DNA from: Thermoplasmata archaeon
GTDB taxonomy: Archaea > Thermoplasmatota > Thermoplasmata > Lutacidiplasmatales > UBA184
DNA: 64,000 nt
Direction of reading: 5' to 3'
Assembly (NCBI GenBank): GCA_021817245.1
Contig: JAKAVQ010000003.1
Coordinates: 62,001 to 126,000, forward strand
Both the position numbers and the translations under genes were made by a program. The notes under the pieces were generated by a model. The model saw nothing but the letters and a program-made list of their open reading frames with translations, was not told the DNA's origin and did not search any database. This document shows, piece by piece, positions 16,776-25,008 of the stretch. The number at the start of each line of letters is the position of its first letter. The first letter of the stretch is position 1.

Positions 16776-17965
16776 GCGCGCCGCCTCACGGCCGCGACAA
16801 AGCGGTCGAAGACGAACCCGGCTTCTTGAGGTCCGGGGTGGCCCTCCGGGTGGCCCTGAAGGGCGAGGACCCGGCCCCGGGCGTCCCGGAGCCCCTCGAG
16901 CGTCCCGTCGTCGGGGTTCGTGGCCCACGGAGCGAGATCGCTCCCGTCGAGCGAACGGGGGTCGACGGCATACCCGTGGTTCTCGCTGACGATGAGCGCC
17001 CGACCGTCCGAGAAGACGATCGTCTTGTTCTGGCCGCGGTGGCCGTACTTGAGCTTGAAAGTGGTCGCCCGGCGCGCGAGGGCGAGAAGCTGGTGGCCGA
17101 GGCAGATCCCGAGGGTCGGGAGCGCGCGCGTCGACGGACGCGCGAGCTCCTCGATCGTCGCGGAGAGCTGGGCCGGGTCGCCGGGTCCGTTGCCGACGAG
17201 GAGCCCCGCCACTTTTCGTCCTTCCCAGCGGGACGGTACCTCGTGGTCGTACGGGAGGCGAAGGACCGCGACCCGTCGCGCGAGGAGCGCGCGGAGGATG
17301 CTCGCCTTGACCCCGCAATCGAGGACCGCGACCAGCGGGCCTCGGGAGGGACCGAGCACGGTCGGTCCGGCGGGTGCGACCTCCGCCATGTAGTTCTCCT
17401 CCGCGTAGCCCGGCGCGCGCACGATCGCATCTCGCAGCTCCTCGTCGCTCGGGACGCGGCCGGCGGGACCGACGTCGATCGTACCGCGCAGGACCCCGCG
17501 CGCGCGCAGGTGCTGGGTGAGTCGTCGCGTGTCGATGCCGGCAATCCCCGGGACGTCCTCCCGGGCGAGCCAGGTCTCGAGCGAACTCGCGCTCGACCAG
17601 TGGTTCGGCCGGGTCGTCCCGCGCACGAGGACCCCCCGGACCTGGACCTCGCCGCTCTCGAGCGGCGGAAGCCCCCACACGTCGCGCGCGTCGGGAGGCG
17701 GGACGCCGTAGTTGCCGAGGAGCGGGTAGGTGAACGCGAGGATCTGGCCCCGGAACGACGGGTCCGTGAGCGATTCGGGATAGCCGACCATGCCGGTCGT
17801 AAAGACGACCTCACCGACCCGGCGCACCGCCGCGCCAAAGCCGCGGCCATCGAAGCGGGTCCCGTCCTCGAGAAATAGGGTCCCCCGAAGCTCGGCGTCC
17901 TCGGGCCGGAACGGCTCGGGCGTGGAGAACCCGGCGCGAACGAGGAGGGGTGCGACCCTTAACAT
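16772..17965 (-). CDS. carA: carbamoyl-phosphate synthase small (glutaminase) subunit
   Basis: Hydrolyses glutamine and passes ammonia to CarB. The 397-residue protein starts its CarA domain at GTLFLEDGTRFDGRGFG, includes GMVGYPESLTDPSF and the class I glutamine amidotransferase site: nucleophile Cys in TLGICLGHQLL and the His/Glu pair in LQGHPEGHPG (usual is HPEA). The first 25 residues before the conserved region may be an overlong N-terminus; the ATG at 17965 is the annotated start because no better one is near. Directly coupled to carB. Neighbouring trxR-like gene is divergent with 87 bp between them. Confidence 0.95.
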   Translation of the reverse strand: MLRVAPLLVRAGFSTPEPFRPEDAELRGTLFLEDGTRFDGRGFGAAVRRVGEVVFTTGMVGYPESLTDPSFRGQILAFTYPLLGNYGVPPPDARDVWGLPPLESGEVQVRGVLVRGTTRPNHWSSASSLETWLAREDVPGIAGIDTRRLTQHLRARGVLRGTIDVGPAGRVPSDEELRDAIVRAPGYAEENYMAEVAPAGPTVLGPSRGPLVAVLDCGVKASILRALLARRVAVLRLPYDHEVPSRWEGRKVAGLLVGNGPGDPAQLSATIEELARPSTRALPTLGICLGHQLLALARRATTFKLKYGHRGQNKTIVFSDGRALIVSENHGYAVDPRSLDGSDLAPWATNPDDGTLEGLRDARGRVLALQGHPEGHPGPQEAGFVFDRFVAAVRRRA

Positions 17966-18021
17966 TTGCCGTCACGACAGGGTCCGCGTCGCGCGGTCGC
18001 ACGGTGCTCGGGGCAGAAAGG

Positions 18022-18031
18022 CATCAAATCC
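18022..18031 (+). promoter_or_regulatory. TATA-like box for the flavoprotein gene
   Basis: CATCAAATCC centred about 26 bp before the ATG at 18053, at leaderless spacing. Confidence 0.35.
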
Positions 18032-18052
18032 TCGGCGCGGGTGGTCGGTCCG

Positions 18053-19048
18053 ATGCCGGGCCTCCCCCGCCTCAAGGACGCCTACGACTTCGTCGTCGTC
18101 GGCGCGGGGCATGCCGGTCTGCAAGCGGGCCTCAAGGCCGCGCTCCTCCAGCACACGGCGGCGTTGATCGACCGGGGCCCGAAGTACTCCCGCTCCTACT
18201 ATGCTCCCCGGATGGACAACATCCCGGGGTTTCCCGGCGGGATCTCGGGTCACCGCCTCCTCGACCACCAGGTCCAGGCGGTCCGTGCGCACGAGGACCG
18301 GGTTGGCTACTTCGCCCCGGCCCGGGCGGCCCACGTCGAGCGGAGCGACGCGGGCTACGCGGTCACCTTCGAGTGGCTGAAGCAGACGCACGTGGCGCGG
18401 GGACGCGCCCTCGTGCTCGCGATGGGCGTCGTCGATCGGATCCCCGAGGTCGGCGGCCGGATCGAACCGATCTTTCCCTGGGCGAACGCCGGGATCGTCG
18501 ACTTCTGCGTCTTCTGCGACGGCCACACGTTGCCGGACAAGACGGTCGCGGTCATCGGGCACGACGCCTTCGCGGCCCACACGGCGCTCGACCTCCTCCA
18601 CTTCCGTCCCCGTTCGGTCGCCCTCCTGACCCACGGTCGTCCGCTCTTGGCCGACGCGGCCGAGGAAGAGCGCACCGCGCTCCTCCGGGCGTTCGCCGAG
18701 CACGACATCGAGGTCGTCCTCGCGGCGATGACCGGCTTCGAGGAGATCCGCGAGAAGCGCTTCGGCGTCACGTTCGCCGACGGGCGTCGGGCGAGCTACG
18801 ACAAGGGGTTCGCCGCGCTCGGCTGGTACGACATGCACGACGCGATTCCGCGGGCGCTCGGCTGCCGCTTCGACCCCGACGGCTACGTCGTCACGGACGA
18901 GGACTGCCGAGCGCTCTCGGCGGGGACCGGGGAGCCGATCCCCGGGCTCTACTGCGTCGGCGACCAGCGGAACGGCTGGAACCAGATCCCCGAAGCGTGG
19001 GCGACCGCCGAACGGGCGGTCATCCACGCGTACGCGCAGTTCCTCTAG
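18053..19048 (+). CDS. thioredoxin-reductase-like FAD/NAD(P)H oxidoreductase
   Basis: A 331-residue flavoprotein. The N-terminal FAD-binding Rossmann motif is VVVGAGHAG (14-22), followed by RSYYAPRMDNIPGFPGG, as in TrxR. The NAD(P)-domain insert has CVFC (152-155) followed by DGH, the position of the redox CxxCDG in thioredoxin reductases, and the C-terminal FAD motif is GLYCVGDQRNGW. The NADP-binding GxGxxA segment is altered to VAVIGHDAFAAH, so cofactor preference is uncertain. Expected to pass electrons from NAD(P)H to a disulfide partner such as thioredoxin; no thioredoxin gene is adjacent, although a thioredoxin-like/AsnC fusion lies 5 kb away. Confidence 0.87.
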   Translation: MPGLPRLKDAYDFVVVGAGHAGLQAGLKAALLQHTAALIDRGPKYSRSYYAPRMDNIPGFPGGISGHRLLDHQVQAVRAHEDRVGYFAPARAAHVERSDAGYAVTFEWLKQTHVARGRALVLAMGVVDRIPEVGGRIEPIFPWANAGIVDFCVFCDGHTLPDKTVAVIGHDAFAAHTALDLLHFRPRSVALLTHGRPLLADAAEEERTALLRAFAEHDIEVVLAAMTGFEEIREKRFGVTFADGRRASYDKGFAALGWYDMHDAIPRALGCRFDPDGYVVTDEDCRALSAGTGEPIPGLYCVGDQRNGWNQIPEAWATAERAVIHAYAQFL

Positions 19049-19058
19049 GTGCTCCGGG

Positions 19059-19799
19059 TCACGCGGCGTGCGGGGCCGCCACGTCGAGGTGCCGGGCGAG
19101 CTCGTCGAGATCGGTCGCGACCGCGGAGGCCCCCGCGGCGAGGAACCGGTCCTCCGTCCCCGTCGCCCCCGCCCCCTCGCTCGGGTCCGGCAGCACCGCG
19201 TAGAAACGGACCCGGGCGCGCGTCGCGCACTCGGCGTCGAGGAGGTGGTCGCCAATGTAGAGCGCCCGCTCGAGCGGGACGCCCATCTCGTGGAGAAGGA
19301 GCAAAAGCGCCTCGGGGGACGGCTTCGCCGGTCCGGGGGCGCTGCGGCTCCGCAGGTAGGGGAAGAACGCCTCGAGCCCGAGGCGGGCCAGTGCGCCGCG
19401 CGCGAACGTCTCGGAGCTGCGGGTGAGGATGCCGAGCCGGAAACCGCGCTCGGAGAGGGTCCTCAGCAGGCCCTCGGCCCCCGGGCGGACCACGGTGCGG
19501 GGCAGCACCTCGAGCTCGATCGCGTCGATCCGATGTTGGTACTCCGCCTCGAACCGGTAGACCGAGCCGTCGGGGGCGCCGCTCGCACGGAGCTCCTCGC
19601 GGGCGGTCTCCACGATCCGGTGGATCGGCAGCTCGACCGAGAGATGGCCCGGGACCACCCCGTGCCGCTCGGCGATGCGGATCACCTCGGCGCGCATTCG
19701 GCCGAAGTCGTGGTGGGAGAGGACGAGCGTCCCGTCGAGGTCGAAGACGATACCGAGGAGGGGCTCGAGGAAGTGCGGTTCGCGCTCACGGACGGTCAT
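19059..19799 (-). CDS. HAD-superfamily hydrolase (phosphoglycolate-phosphatase-like)
   Basis: A 246-residue HAD phosphatase. Motif I is VFDLDGTL (nucleophile Asp20, acid/base Asp22), motif II is the Thr in LGILTRSS, motif III is the Lys in GPAKPSPEAL, and motif IV is YIGDHLLDAECA. The helical cap between motifs I and II matches the Gph/PGMB-like subclass. The likely substrate is a small phosphoester; which one cannot be told. The ATG at 19799 is preferred over an upstream GTG at 19823. Convergent with the flavoprotein gene, with 10 bp between stops. Confidence 0.85.
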   Translation of the reverse strand: MTVREREPHFLEPLLGIVFDLDGTLVLSHHDFGRMRAEVIRIAERHGVVPGHLSVELPIHRIVETAREELRASGAPDGSVYRFEAEYQHRIDAIELEVLPRTVVRPGAEGLLRTLSERGFRLGILTRSSETFARGALARLGLEAFFPYLRSRSAPGPAKPSPEALLLLLHEMGVPLERALYIGDHLLDAECATRARVRFYAVLPDPSEGAGATGTEDRFLAAGASAVATDLDELARHLDVAAPHAA

Positions 19800-19875
19800 G
19801 GGGCCCGCCGGCCCGGGAACCACGGCCGGGGCCCCCCGTTAAGGGTTTGCCTCGTGGGGAAGCCGAGGGCCGAGC

Positions 19876-20169
19876 TCAACGCACCGGCGTCTGATGGTAC
19901 GCGAGCCCGTACCACGTCGATCGTTCTCGGTCGAACGTCGTCCCGCACTGGTAGCAGAAGTAGATGCGGTGGGGCGGGTCCTTCGGCTCCCGCTCCATCA
20001 TCCCTCCGCAGACCGGGCAGCAGAGCCGTGCCCCGACCTCGGGGAGTCCGTGCCAGGCGTCCCGGCGCCGGTCGTAGACGACCCCGTCGTGCGCGCACAC
20101 GAACATCGGGTACGGCACCCGGTCGGAGGTCGGCCCGGCCATCGTGCGGCCGCAGATCGGGCAGAACAT
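19876..20169 (-). CDS. double zinc-ribbon protein
   Basis: A 97-residue protein containing two treble-clef-like units in tandem. Each has a CxxC followed by a second pair: MFCPICGRTM with FVCAHDG, then LCCPVCGGMM with YFCYQCGTTFD. The spacing is nearly the same in both halves, and each half ends with an aromatic/acidic segment (VVYDRRRDAWHGL and TTFDRERSTWYGL), so it looks like an internal duplication. Function unknown; a structural or nucleic-acid-binding role is plausible. It lies between the HAD phosphatase and the DNA methyltransferase on the same strand. Confidence 0.8.
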   Translation of the reverse strand: MFCPICGRTMAGPTSDRVPYPMFVCAHDGVVYDRRRDAWHGLPEVGARLCCPVCGGMMEREPKDPPHRIYFCYQCGTTFDRERSTWYGLAYHQTPVR

Positions 20170-20207
20170 CGCCTCCCTGAGGGCGGGGCCCGCGAAGAAC
20201 GTACCGG

Positions 20208-21716
20208 TCAGCCGGCCGATCGGGCCCGCTCGAGCGTGACGACCGTCTCGCGGAGCTCGAAGCTCCGGCGCTGCCCGCTCCGCCGGGAGCGCGCGACCTC
20301 AACCGCGACGATCCCGAGGCCCACGCGCTCGGCAAGGCGGGCGAGCAGGAGATCTCCCGGTACGTACGTGCCGGCGAGCAGCGAATCCCCGACGACGACC
20401 ACGCACCGTCCGCCCGGACGGAGCGCGCGCCGGACGCCGGCGAGAACCGGGAGGAGGTCCGCGAAGTACCGGTGGACGACCGCATGCATGTCGTCGCGGC
20501 GGTACGTCCCCTTGCGCCGGACGTTCTCCCGTATCCGCGGGAGGAGTTCGGCGAGCCAGGGGTCCGGCGCTCCGCGGGTGCCGAGGAACGCCCGGGTCTC
20601 GGTTCGCGGGAGGTTGTCGCAGGCGACCTCCCTCGCGCGCAGCGCGGCAAGGTCCGCATACGAGCGCGCGTACCCGAGCCAGGCGAGGTCGACCTTGTAG
20701 TTCATCACATAGTCCATGCCGTTCACGTACGGCGGGCTCGTCACCGCGAGGTCGACCGTGCCGTCCGGCCACGACCCTTCTCGGGCGTCCCGCGCCTCGA
20801 CGGTCGCGGGGGGCCCGAGCTTCGGTCGTTCCGGTCCGAGGGTCCGAAGGTCCTCCGCCACGTCGACAATCGCGGAGGCGAACCGATCGAACGGCCCGGG
20901 GCCGTCCGACCGGCTCCGCCGGTCGTACCCCAGACACGGGGAGCGATGGAGGCGGCTCGAGGGGATCAGGATGCGGCCGAACGTGAGCCGGAGCGCGTCC
21001 GCGATCGGGGTCCCCTCGCGAGGGAGCGCGTCCCGTAGGCGGGTCAGCTCCTCGAGGGCCGACGGGGCGAACTGACGCTCGGTCTCGCGCAGAAACGGCA
21101 GGAGCCCGACCCGTCGGTCCCTCGCGCGAGCGAGGACGGTGGCCGCCGCGCGTTCGAGGCGGAGCGGGTCGAGCTCGAGGTGGGTCTTCACCCGGGCGGC
21201 GAGCACCGCCGGGGCGAGGAGCTCGGTCCCCCAGGCCCGCGCACCGTGCCGTCGCGCTTCGACGAGCGTCGTCCCGCTGCCCGCGAACGGATCGAGCACG
21301 GTCGCGCCCCGGCCGAGCTCCTGGGCGTCGAGCACCCCGTCGACGAACTCGGCGGAGTACCCCTGGACGTACGGCCACCACCGGTGGACGGGCAGCGCCT
21401 CGTTCGCGCGGAAGGTGATCGGGCCCCGATAGACTCCGAGCGCGACCCCCTGTTCGGAGCGGAACCGCTCGACGAACTCCGCCGGATCGACGAAGTCCCG
21501 GTGTCCATCGAGGCGCTCGTAGTCCCGGAGGACCCACAGGCCCCGGCCGATCCGCAGCACGTCGCCCCGGTCCCGCAGCGAGCCGAGGACCGCCCGGATC
21601 CCTCCGGGCGATCCGTCGATCCGCCGGGCAAGCTGGAGGACGGTGGCGCCGAGCGCTCCGGACTCTCCGAGGGCGTCCCGGATCGCGCTCGAAAGCTCGT
21701 CAGGGTCGACGGCCAC
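20208..21716 (-). CDS. orphan DNA methyltransferase (N4-cytosine/N6-adenine type) with N-terminal winged helix
   Basis: A 502-residue protein. Residues 1-65 resemble a winged helix (TVLQLARRIDGSPGGIRAVL, then GDVLRIGRGLWVL). The methyltransferase core has SAM motif I LDPFAGSGTTLVEA (141-154), catalytic motif IV TSPPYVNGMDY (326-336), and a late GGRCVVVVGDSL. Motif I comes before motif IV with about 180 residues between, which could hold the target-recognition part. SPPY is typical of amino-methyltransferases making m4C or m6A. No restriction endonuclease, specificity subunit or helicase is nearby, so it is an orphan enzyme. Its TATA-like box overlaps the CHAD gene's stop, giving it its own promoter. 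Confidence 0.88.
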   Translation of the reverse strand: MAVDPDELSSAIRDALGESGALGATVLQLARRIDGSPGGIRAVLGSLRDRGDVLRIGRGLWVLRDYERLDGHRDFVDPAEFVERFRSEQGVALGVYRGPITFRANEALPVHRWWPYVQGYSAEFVDGVLDAQELGRGATVLDPFAGSGTTLVEARRHGARAWGTELLAPAVLAARVKTHLELDPLRLERAAATVLARARDRRVGLLPFLRETERQFAPSALEELTRLRDALPREGTPIADALRLTFGRILIPSSRLHRSPCLGYDRRSRSDGPGPFDRFASAIVDVAEDLRTLGPERPKLGPPATVEARDAREGSWPDGTVDLAVTSPPYVNGMDYVMNYKVDLAWLGYARSYADLAALRAREVACDNLPRTETRAFLGTRGAPDPWLAELLPRIRENVRRKGTYRRDDMHAVVHRYFADLLPVLAGVRRALRPGGRCVVVVGDSLLAGTYVPGDLLLARLAERVGLGIVAVEVARSRRSGQRRSFELRETVVTLERARSAG

Positions 21717-21735
21717 GCCCGCGCGAGTTCCTCCG

Positions 21736-21744
21736 TTGTTAAGT
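21736..21744 (-). promoter_or_regulatory. TATA-like box of the DNA methyltransferase gene
   Basis: On the minus strand ACTTAACAA is centred 24 bp before the ATG at 21716. It overlaps the stop codon of the upstream CHAD gene, so the methyltransferase can be expressed separately. Confidence 0.5.
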
Positions 21745-22644
21745 CACTGCCGCCGCCGCGAGTGGGACCGGGGCGAGCAGCGCTGCCCGCTTCGGACGCG
21801 AGCGGTCGAGGAGTGCGAGGACCTCGCGGCGCAGATCGCGTCGCTCGCGGCGGAGGGCCCGGGCCCACCGCGTCGCCCGGAGCGATGGGTCGAGACGAAG
21901 CCAGAGGACGTCGAGGTCGTGAAGCCGTCCCAGGTCCTCCTGGAGCCGCCGGAGCGGTCGGGTCACCGTGACCGCCCCGGCGGCCTCGAGCGCGGACTCG
22001 AGATCGGCGAGTTGGCGCAGGCGTCGTACGCGGATCCGCAGACGATGCAGTCGGTCCGTCGAGGGCCGGCGACGGGCCCGGCGGTGGGCGCGCGCGACCT
22101 TCGCATGGAGATCGGCACGATGACGCGTAAGGAGTCGCTCGAGGCGGAACGTGCGGCCCGCGGCGGAGGTCCGGGCGGCGGTGACCTCGCGCTCGAGCTC
22201 GTCGAAGAGGCCGCCGTCCCGAGCGGCGCGCAGCGCGGCCCGCAGGAGCTCGCGGCCGATGCCGGCGTCGTCGCGCAGCCGGGTGCGGAACCGCGAGAGG
22301 CGCTCGCGGTCCTCGGCGCTCTCCGCCGCGTCCGTGACCTCCGAGAGGAGATCGACCGCCACGTCGCGATCGCGCACCTGGCCGACGAGCCGCGCGAGGT
22401 GGCGGAGCCGGCGATCGAGGGCGGTCCAGCGGGCCTGCTGCGGGACCGGGAGCGTTTCGCGCCAGAACCGAAGGCCGACCCTCACCCTCCGCAGATCGCG
22501 GTGCAATCGGTGCAGGGTCGCCGGAGTCGGGGTGGGACGGTCGAGGACGCGATCGGTCCCGCGGCGGACCTCGGCCAGGAGCCGGCCGAGCTCGTCTCGG
22601 AGCCGGCCGACGGCAACGTTGTGGGGTCCGAGACCGATGGCCAC
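21739..22644 (-). CDS. CHAD-domain protein
   Basis: A 301-residue all-helical protein with two CHAD repeats, rich in conserved His and Arg: LHRLHRDLRRVRVGLRFW near residue 45, LARLVGQVRDRDVAVDLL near residue 85, then LHRLRIRVRRLRQLADLESAL near residue 198 and LGRLHDLDVLWLRL near residue 240. CHAD domains are known to bind inorganic polyphosphate through their basic surface. It is divergent from ppx (123 bp apart), and SixA and PhoU follow within 5 kb, which fits a polyphosphate or phosphate role. It has no CYTH domain attached. A minus-strand TATA-like CCTAAACTA lies about 34 bp upstream. Confidence 0.88.
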   Translation of the reverse strand: MAIGLGPHNVAVGRLRDELGRLLAEVRRGTDRVLDRPTPTPATLHRLHRDLRRVRVGLRFWRETLPVPQQARWTALDRRLRHLARLVGQVRDRDVAVDLLSEVTDAAESAEDRERLSRFRTRLRDDAGIGRELLRAALRAARDGGLFDELEREVTAARTSAAGRTFRLERLLTRHRADLHAKVARAHRRARRRPSTDRLHRLRIRVRRLRQLADLESALEAAGAVTVTRPLRRLQEDLGRLHDLDVLWLRLDPSLRATRWARALRRERRDLRREVLALLDRSRPKRAALLAPVPLAAAAVT

Positions 22645-22766
22645 GCTCCCTCACCGGGCGGAGCGCGGTCGGGTAGTTTAGGAGTGCGCGACGCGGTCGG
22701 CCGGCCGAGGAGATCGCGGGCGTACCGGGCCGATTGGGATTAGAGCCGGAACGACTCTCCCGGCCC

Positions 22767-24317
22767 GTGGACCGAGCGCGCCCGGCAGCGGAGCGAGCGC
22801 GCCACGGGTCGGCCGGACGCACGACGCTCGGCGTGATGGACATCGGCTCGAACACGGCGCGGTTCGTCGTCTTCGAGGCGGCCGCCGGCACCGCCCGGGC
22901 CGTCTACGAGGCGAAGGCCGCCCCGCGGCTCGGCTCGAACCTCGCCCCCCGCGGCCGACTCTCCGACGAAGCGATCGCCCGCGGCGTCGCGAGCGTCCGT
23001 CGGTTCGCGGAGACCGTCGCGCGGCTCGGGGTGCCCCGGACGCTCGCCGTCGCGACGAGCGCGGTCCGGGACGCGGAGAACGGGCCCGACTTCGTCCGCG
23101 AGGTCGAGGAGGCGACCGGGGTCCTCCTGCGGATCCTCTCGGGAACCGAAGAGGCCCGCTACGGCTACCTCGGCGTCGCGAGCGCCTGGGAGCTCGAGAA
23201 CGATCTCGTGGTCGACCTCGGCGGCGGATCGCTCCAGCTGGCCGAGGTGCGCGCCGGGCGGCTTCGCAACTCGGTGAGCCTGCCGCTCGGTGCGCTCCGC
23301 CTCACCCAGCGGTTCCTCGAGCACGACCCCCCGAAGACGCGGGAGGAGGACGCGCTCCGCGACCACGTTCGGACGACGCTCGGCTCCGCGCTCGAGGCGT
23401 TCGGGGGCGACGGCTACCGCGTCTACGGGATCGGGGGGACGATCCGCGCGCTCGCGCGGGCGGCGATCGAGTTCCGGGAGTACCCGATCCGTCGCGTCCA
23501 CGGCTTTCCCCTCTACGACCGCGACCTCGACGCGCTCGGGGAGCTCCTTCGCGAGATGCCCGCGGCGAAGCGGCGGGCCATCGCCGGCATCGGGAGCGAC
23601 CGGGCCGACGTGGTCGTCGCGGGGGTGGTCGTCCTGCAGGAGCTCCTGCGGGCCGCGCGGGTCGAACGGCTCCTCGTGTCGGGGACCGGGATCCGCGAGG
23701 GGATCGCGCTCGAGGCGATCGGCGCCGAGCTTCCCGCCTCCGCCGTCGCCCTGGCGGAGCGCTCGGCCGCCGCGGCGGCGGAGTCGTTCTCCTTCCCCCT
23801 CGACCACGGCCGCGAGGTCGCCGGAACGGCGGTCGCCCTCCTCGCAGTCCTCGGCGACCGCGTCGGGGCCGGGCCCCGCGAGGCGCTCGCGCTCCGGGTC
23901 GCGGCGTGGATGCATGACGCCGGGACGGCGGTCGACCTGTGGAACCACGCCCAGCACTCCGCCTACCTGCTCGAGAACTATCCGATCCGCGGACTCGAGC
24001 AGCGCGAGGTCCTCCTCGCCGCGATGGCGGCGTACCTCCACCAGGGCGACGCCCCCCCCTCCGAATGGAAGAAGGGCTATCTCCCCGTCATCCGGCCGCC
24101 GGACCTCGAGATGGCGATCCGGCTCGGCGCGATCCTCGAGGCCGCGGAGCTCACGACGGCCGCCGGCCCCGAGTTCCACCTCGTGGCCGGAGGCCGGACG
24201 CTCTCGCTCACCTTTTCTAGTCCGGCCGATACGACGCTCGACCCCCGCTGGCTGGAGAAGGTCCGCAAACCGATGGAGCGGGTATTCGGCCTCGAGGTCC
24301 GCACGCGCGATGGCTGA
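22767..24317 (+). CDS. ppx: exopolyphosphatase/pppGpp phosphohydrolase family (Ppx/GppA) with HD-like C-terminal domain
   Basis: A 516-residue member of the actin-like Ppx/GppA family that removes terminal phosphate from polyphosphate. N-terminal phosphate-1 motif VMDIGSNTARFVVF (from about residue 23), then ATSAVRDAENG, ILSGTEEARYGYLGV, phosphate-2 VVDLGGGSLQLAEV and a glycine-rich GIGGTIRAL. The C-terminal part (from about residue 340) has WMHDAG and NHAQHSAYLLENY, like the HD-fold domain of longer Ppx proteins. Start choice is uncertain: the GTG at 22767 is used, and a TTG at 22734 is the only other candidate before the motif. Its 3' end overlaps the following kinase gene by 8 bp. Confidence 0.92.
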   Translation: MDRARPAAERARHGSAGRTTLGVMDIGSNTARFVVFEAAAGTARAVYEAKAAPRLGSNLAPRGRLSDEAIARGVASVRRFAETVARLGVPRTLAVATSAVRDAENGPDFVREVEEATGVLLRILSGTEEARYGYLGVASAWELENDLVVDLGGGSLQLAEVRAGRLRNSVSLPLGALRLTQRFLEHDPPKTREEDALRDHVRTTLGSALEAFGGDGYRVYGIGGTIRALARAAIEFREYPIRRVHGFPLYDRDLDALGELLREMPAAKRRAIAGIGSDRADVVVAGVVVLQELLRAARVERLLVSGTGIREGIALEAIGAELPASAVALAERSAAAAAESFSFPLDHGREVAGTAVALLAVLGDRVGAGPREALALRVAAWMHDAGTAVDLWNHAQHSAYLLENYPIRGLEQREVLLAAMAAYLHQGDAPPSEWKKGYLPVIRPPDLEMAIRLGAILEAAELTTAAGPEFHLVAGGRTLSLTFSSPADTTLDPRWLEKVRKPMERVFGLEVRTRDG

Positions 24318-25008
24318 GCGTCCCTCGCCGAACCACGGCTACCCGGGCCGGCTGCTCGTCTTCGAGGGCCTCGACGGGAGCGGGAAGTCGACCCAGGCGT
24401 CCCTCCTCGGAAAGTGGCTCGCGTCGAAGGGGTACCGGGTCTTCTTCACCGAGTGGAACTCCTCGGTGCTCGTGGCGAGCACCATTCGGCGCGGCAAGAA
24501 GAAGGGTCTCCTCACCCCGACGACCTTCTCGCTGCTCCACGCGGTCGACTTCGCCGACCGTTTTGACCGGCAGATCCTGCCCCCCCTCCGGGCCGGCTAC
24601 CTGGTCGTCTGCGACCGCTATTCCTACACGGCGTTCGCCCGGGACGCGGCCCGGGGCTGCGACCCGGCCTGGGTCCGCACCATCTACTCGTTCGCTCCGC
24701 GGCCGGACCGCGTCTTCTACTTCCAGGTCCCGGTGCAGGTGACCCTCAAGCGCAAGGTCGCCTCCCGCCTCAAGATCAGCTACTACGAGGCCGGTATGGA
24801 CCTCGGGCTCTCGGAGGAGGTCCGAGAGAGCTACGAGCGGTTCCAGGGCCGGCTGAAGCGAGAGTACGACCGGCTCGCGGAGACGGACCGGTTCACCGTG
24901 ATCGACGCGGCCCGCTCGGTCGAGGAGATCCAGCGGGACGTCCGTCGGAGCCTCGCGCCGGTGCTGGAGAACTTCCCGACGGGGGCGCAGTTGCTCCATG
25001 ACCGATAG
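24310..25008 (+). CDS. thymidylate-kinase-like P-loop kinase, copy 1
   Basis: A 232-residue kinase of the dTMP-kinase fold. Walker A is GLDGSGKST (20-28) within the typical LLVFEG lead-in, and the DR[YH] motif is VVCDRYSYTAFARDAARG near residue 104, followed by FYFQVPVQVTLKRK. It differs from standard Tmk in the DRYxxS region and has a long lid. It overlaps ppx upstream by 8 bp and a second kinase downstream by 11 bp, so the three are coupled. It could be a normal dTMP kinase; given its neighbours it could also serve polyphosphate or another phosphorylated substrate. The second idea is inference only. Confidence 0.82.
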   Translation: MAERPSPNHGYPGRLLVFEGLDGSGKSTQASLLGKWLASKGYRVFFTEWNSSVLVASTIRRGKKKGLLTPTTFSLLHAVDFADRFDRQILPPLRAGYLVVCDRYSYTAFARDAARGCDPAWVRTIYSFAPRPDRVFYFQVPVQVTLKRKVASRLKISYYEAGMDLGLSEEVRESYERFQGRLKREYDRLAETDRFTVIDAARSVEEIQRDVRRSLAPVLENFPTGAQLLHDR

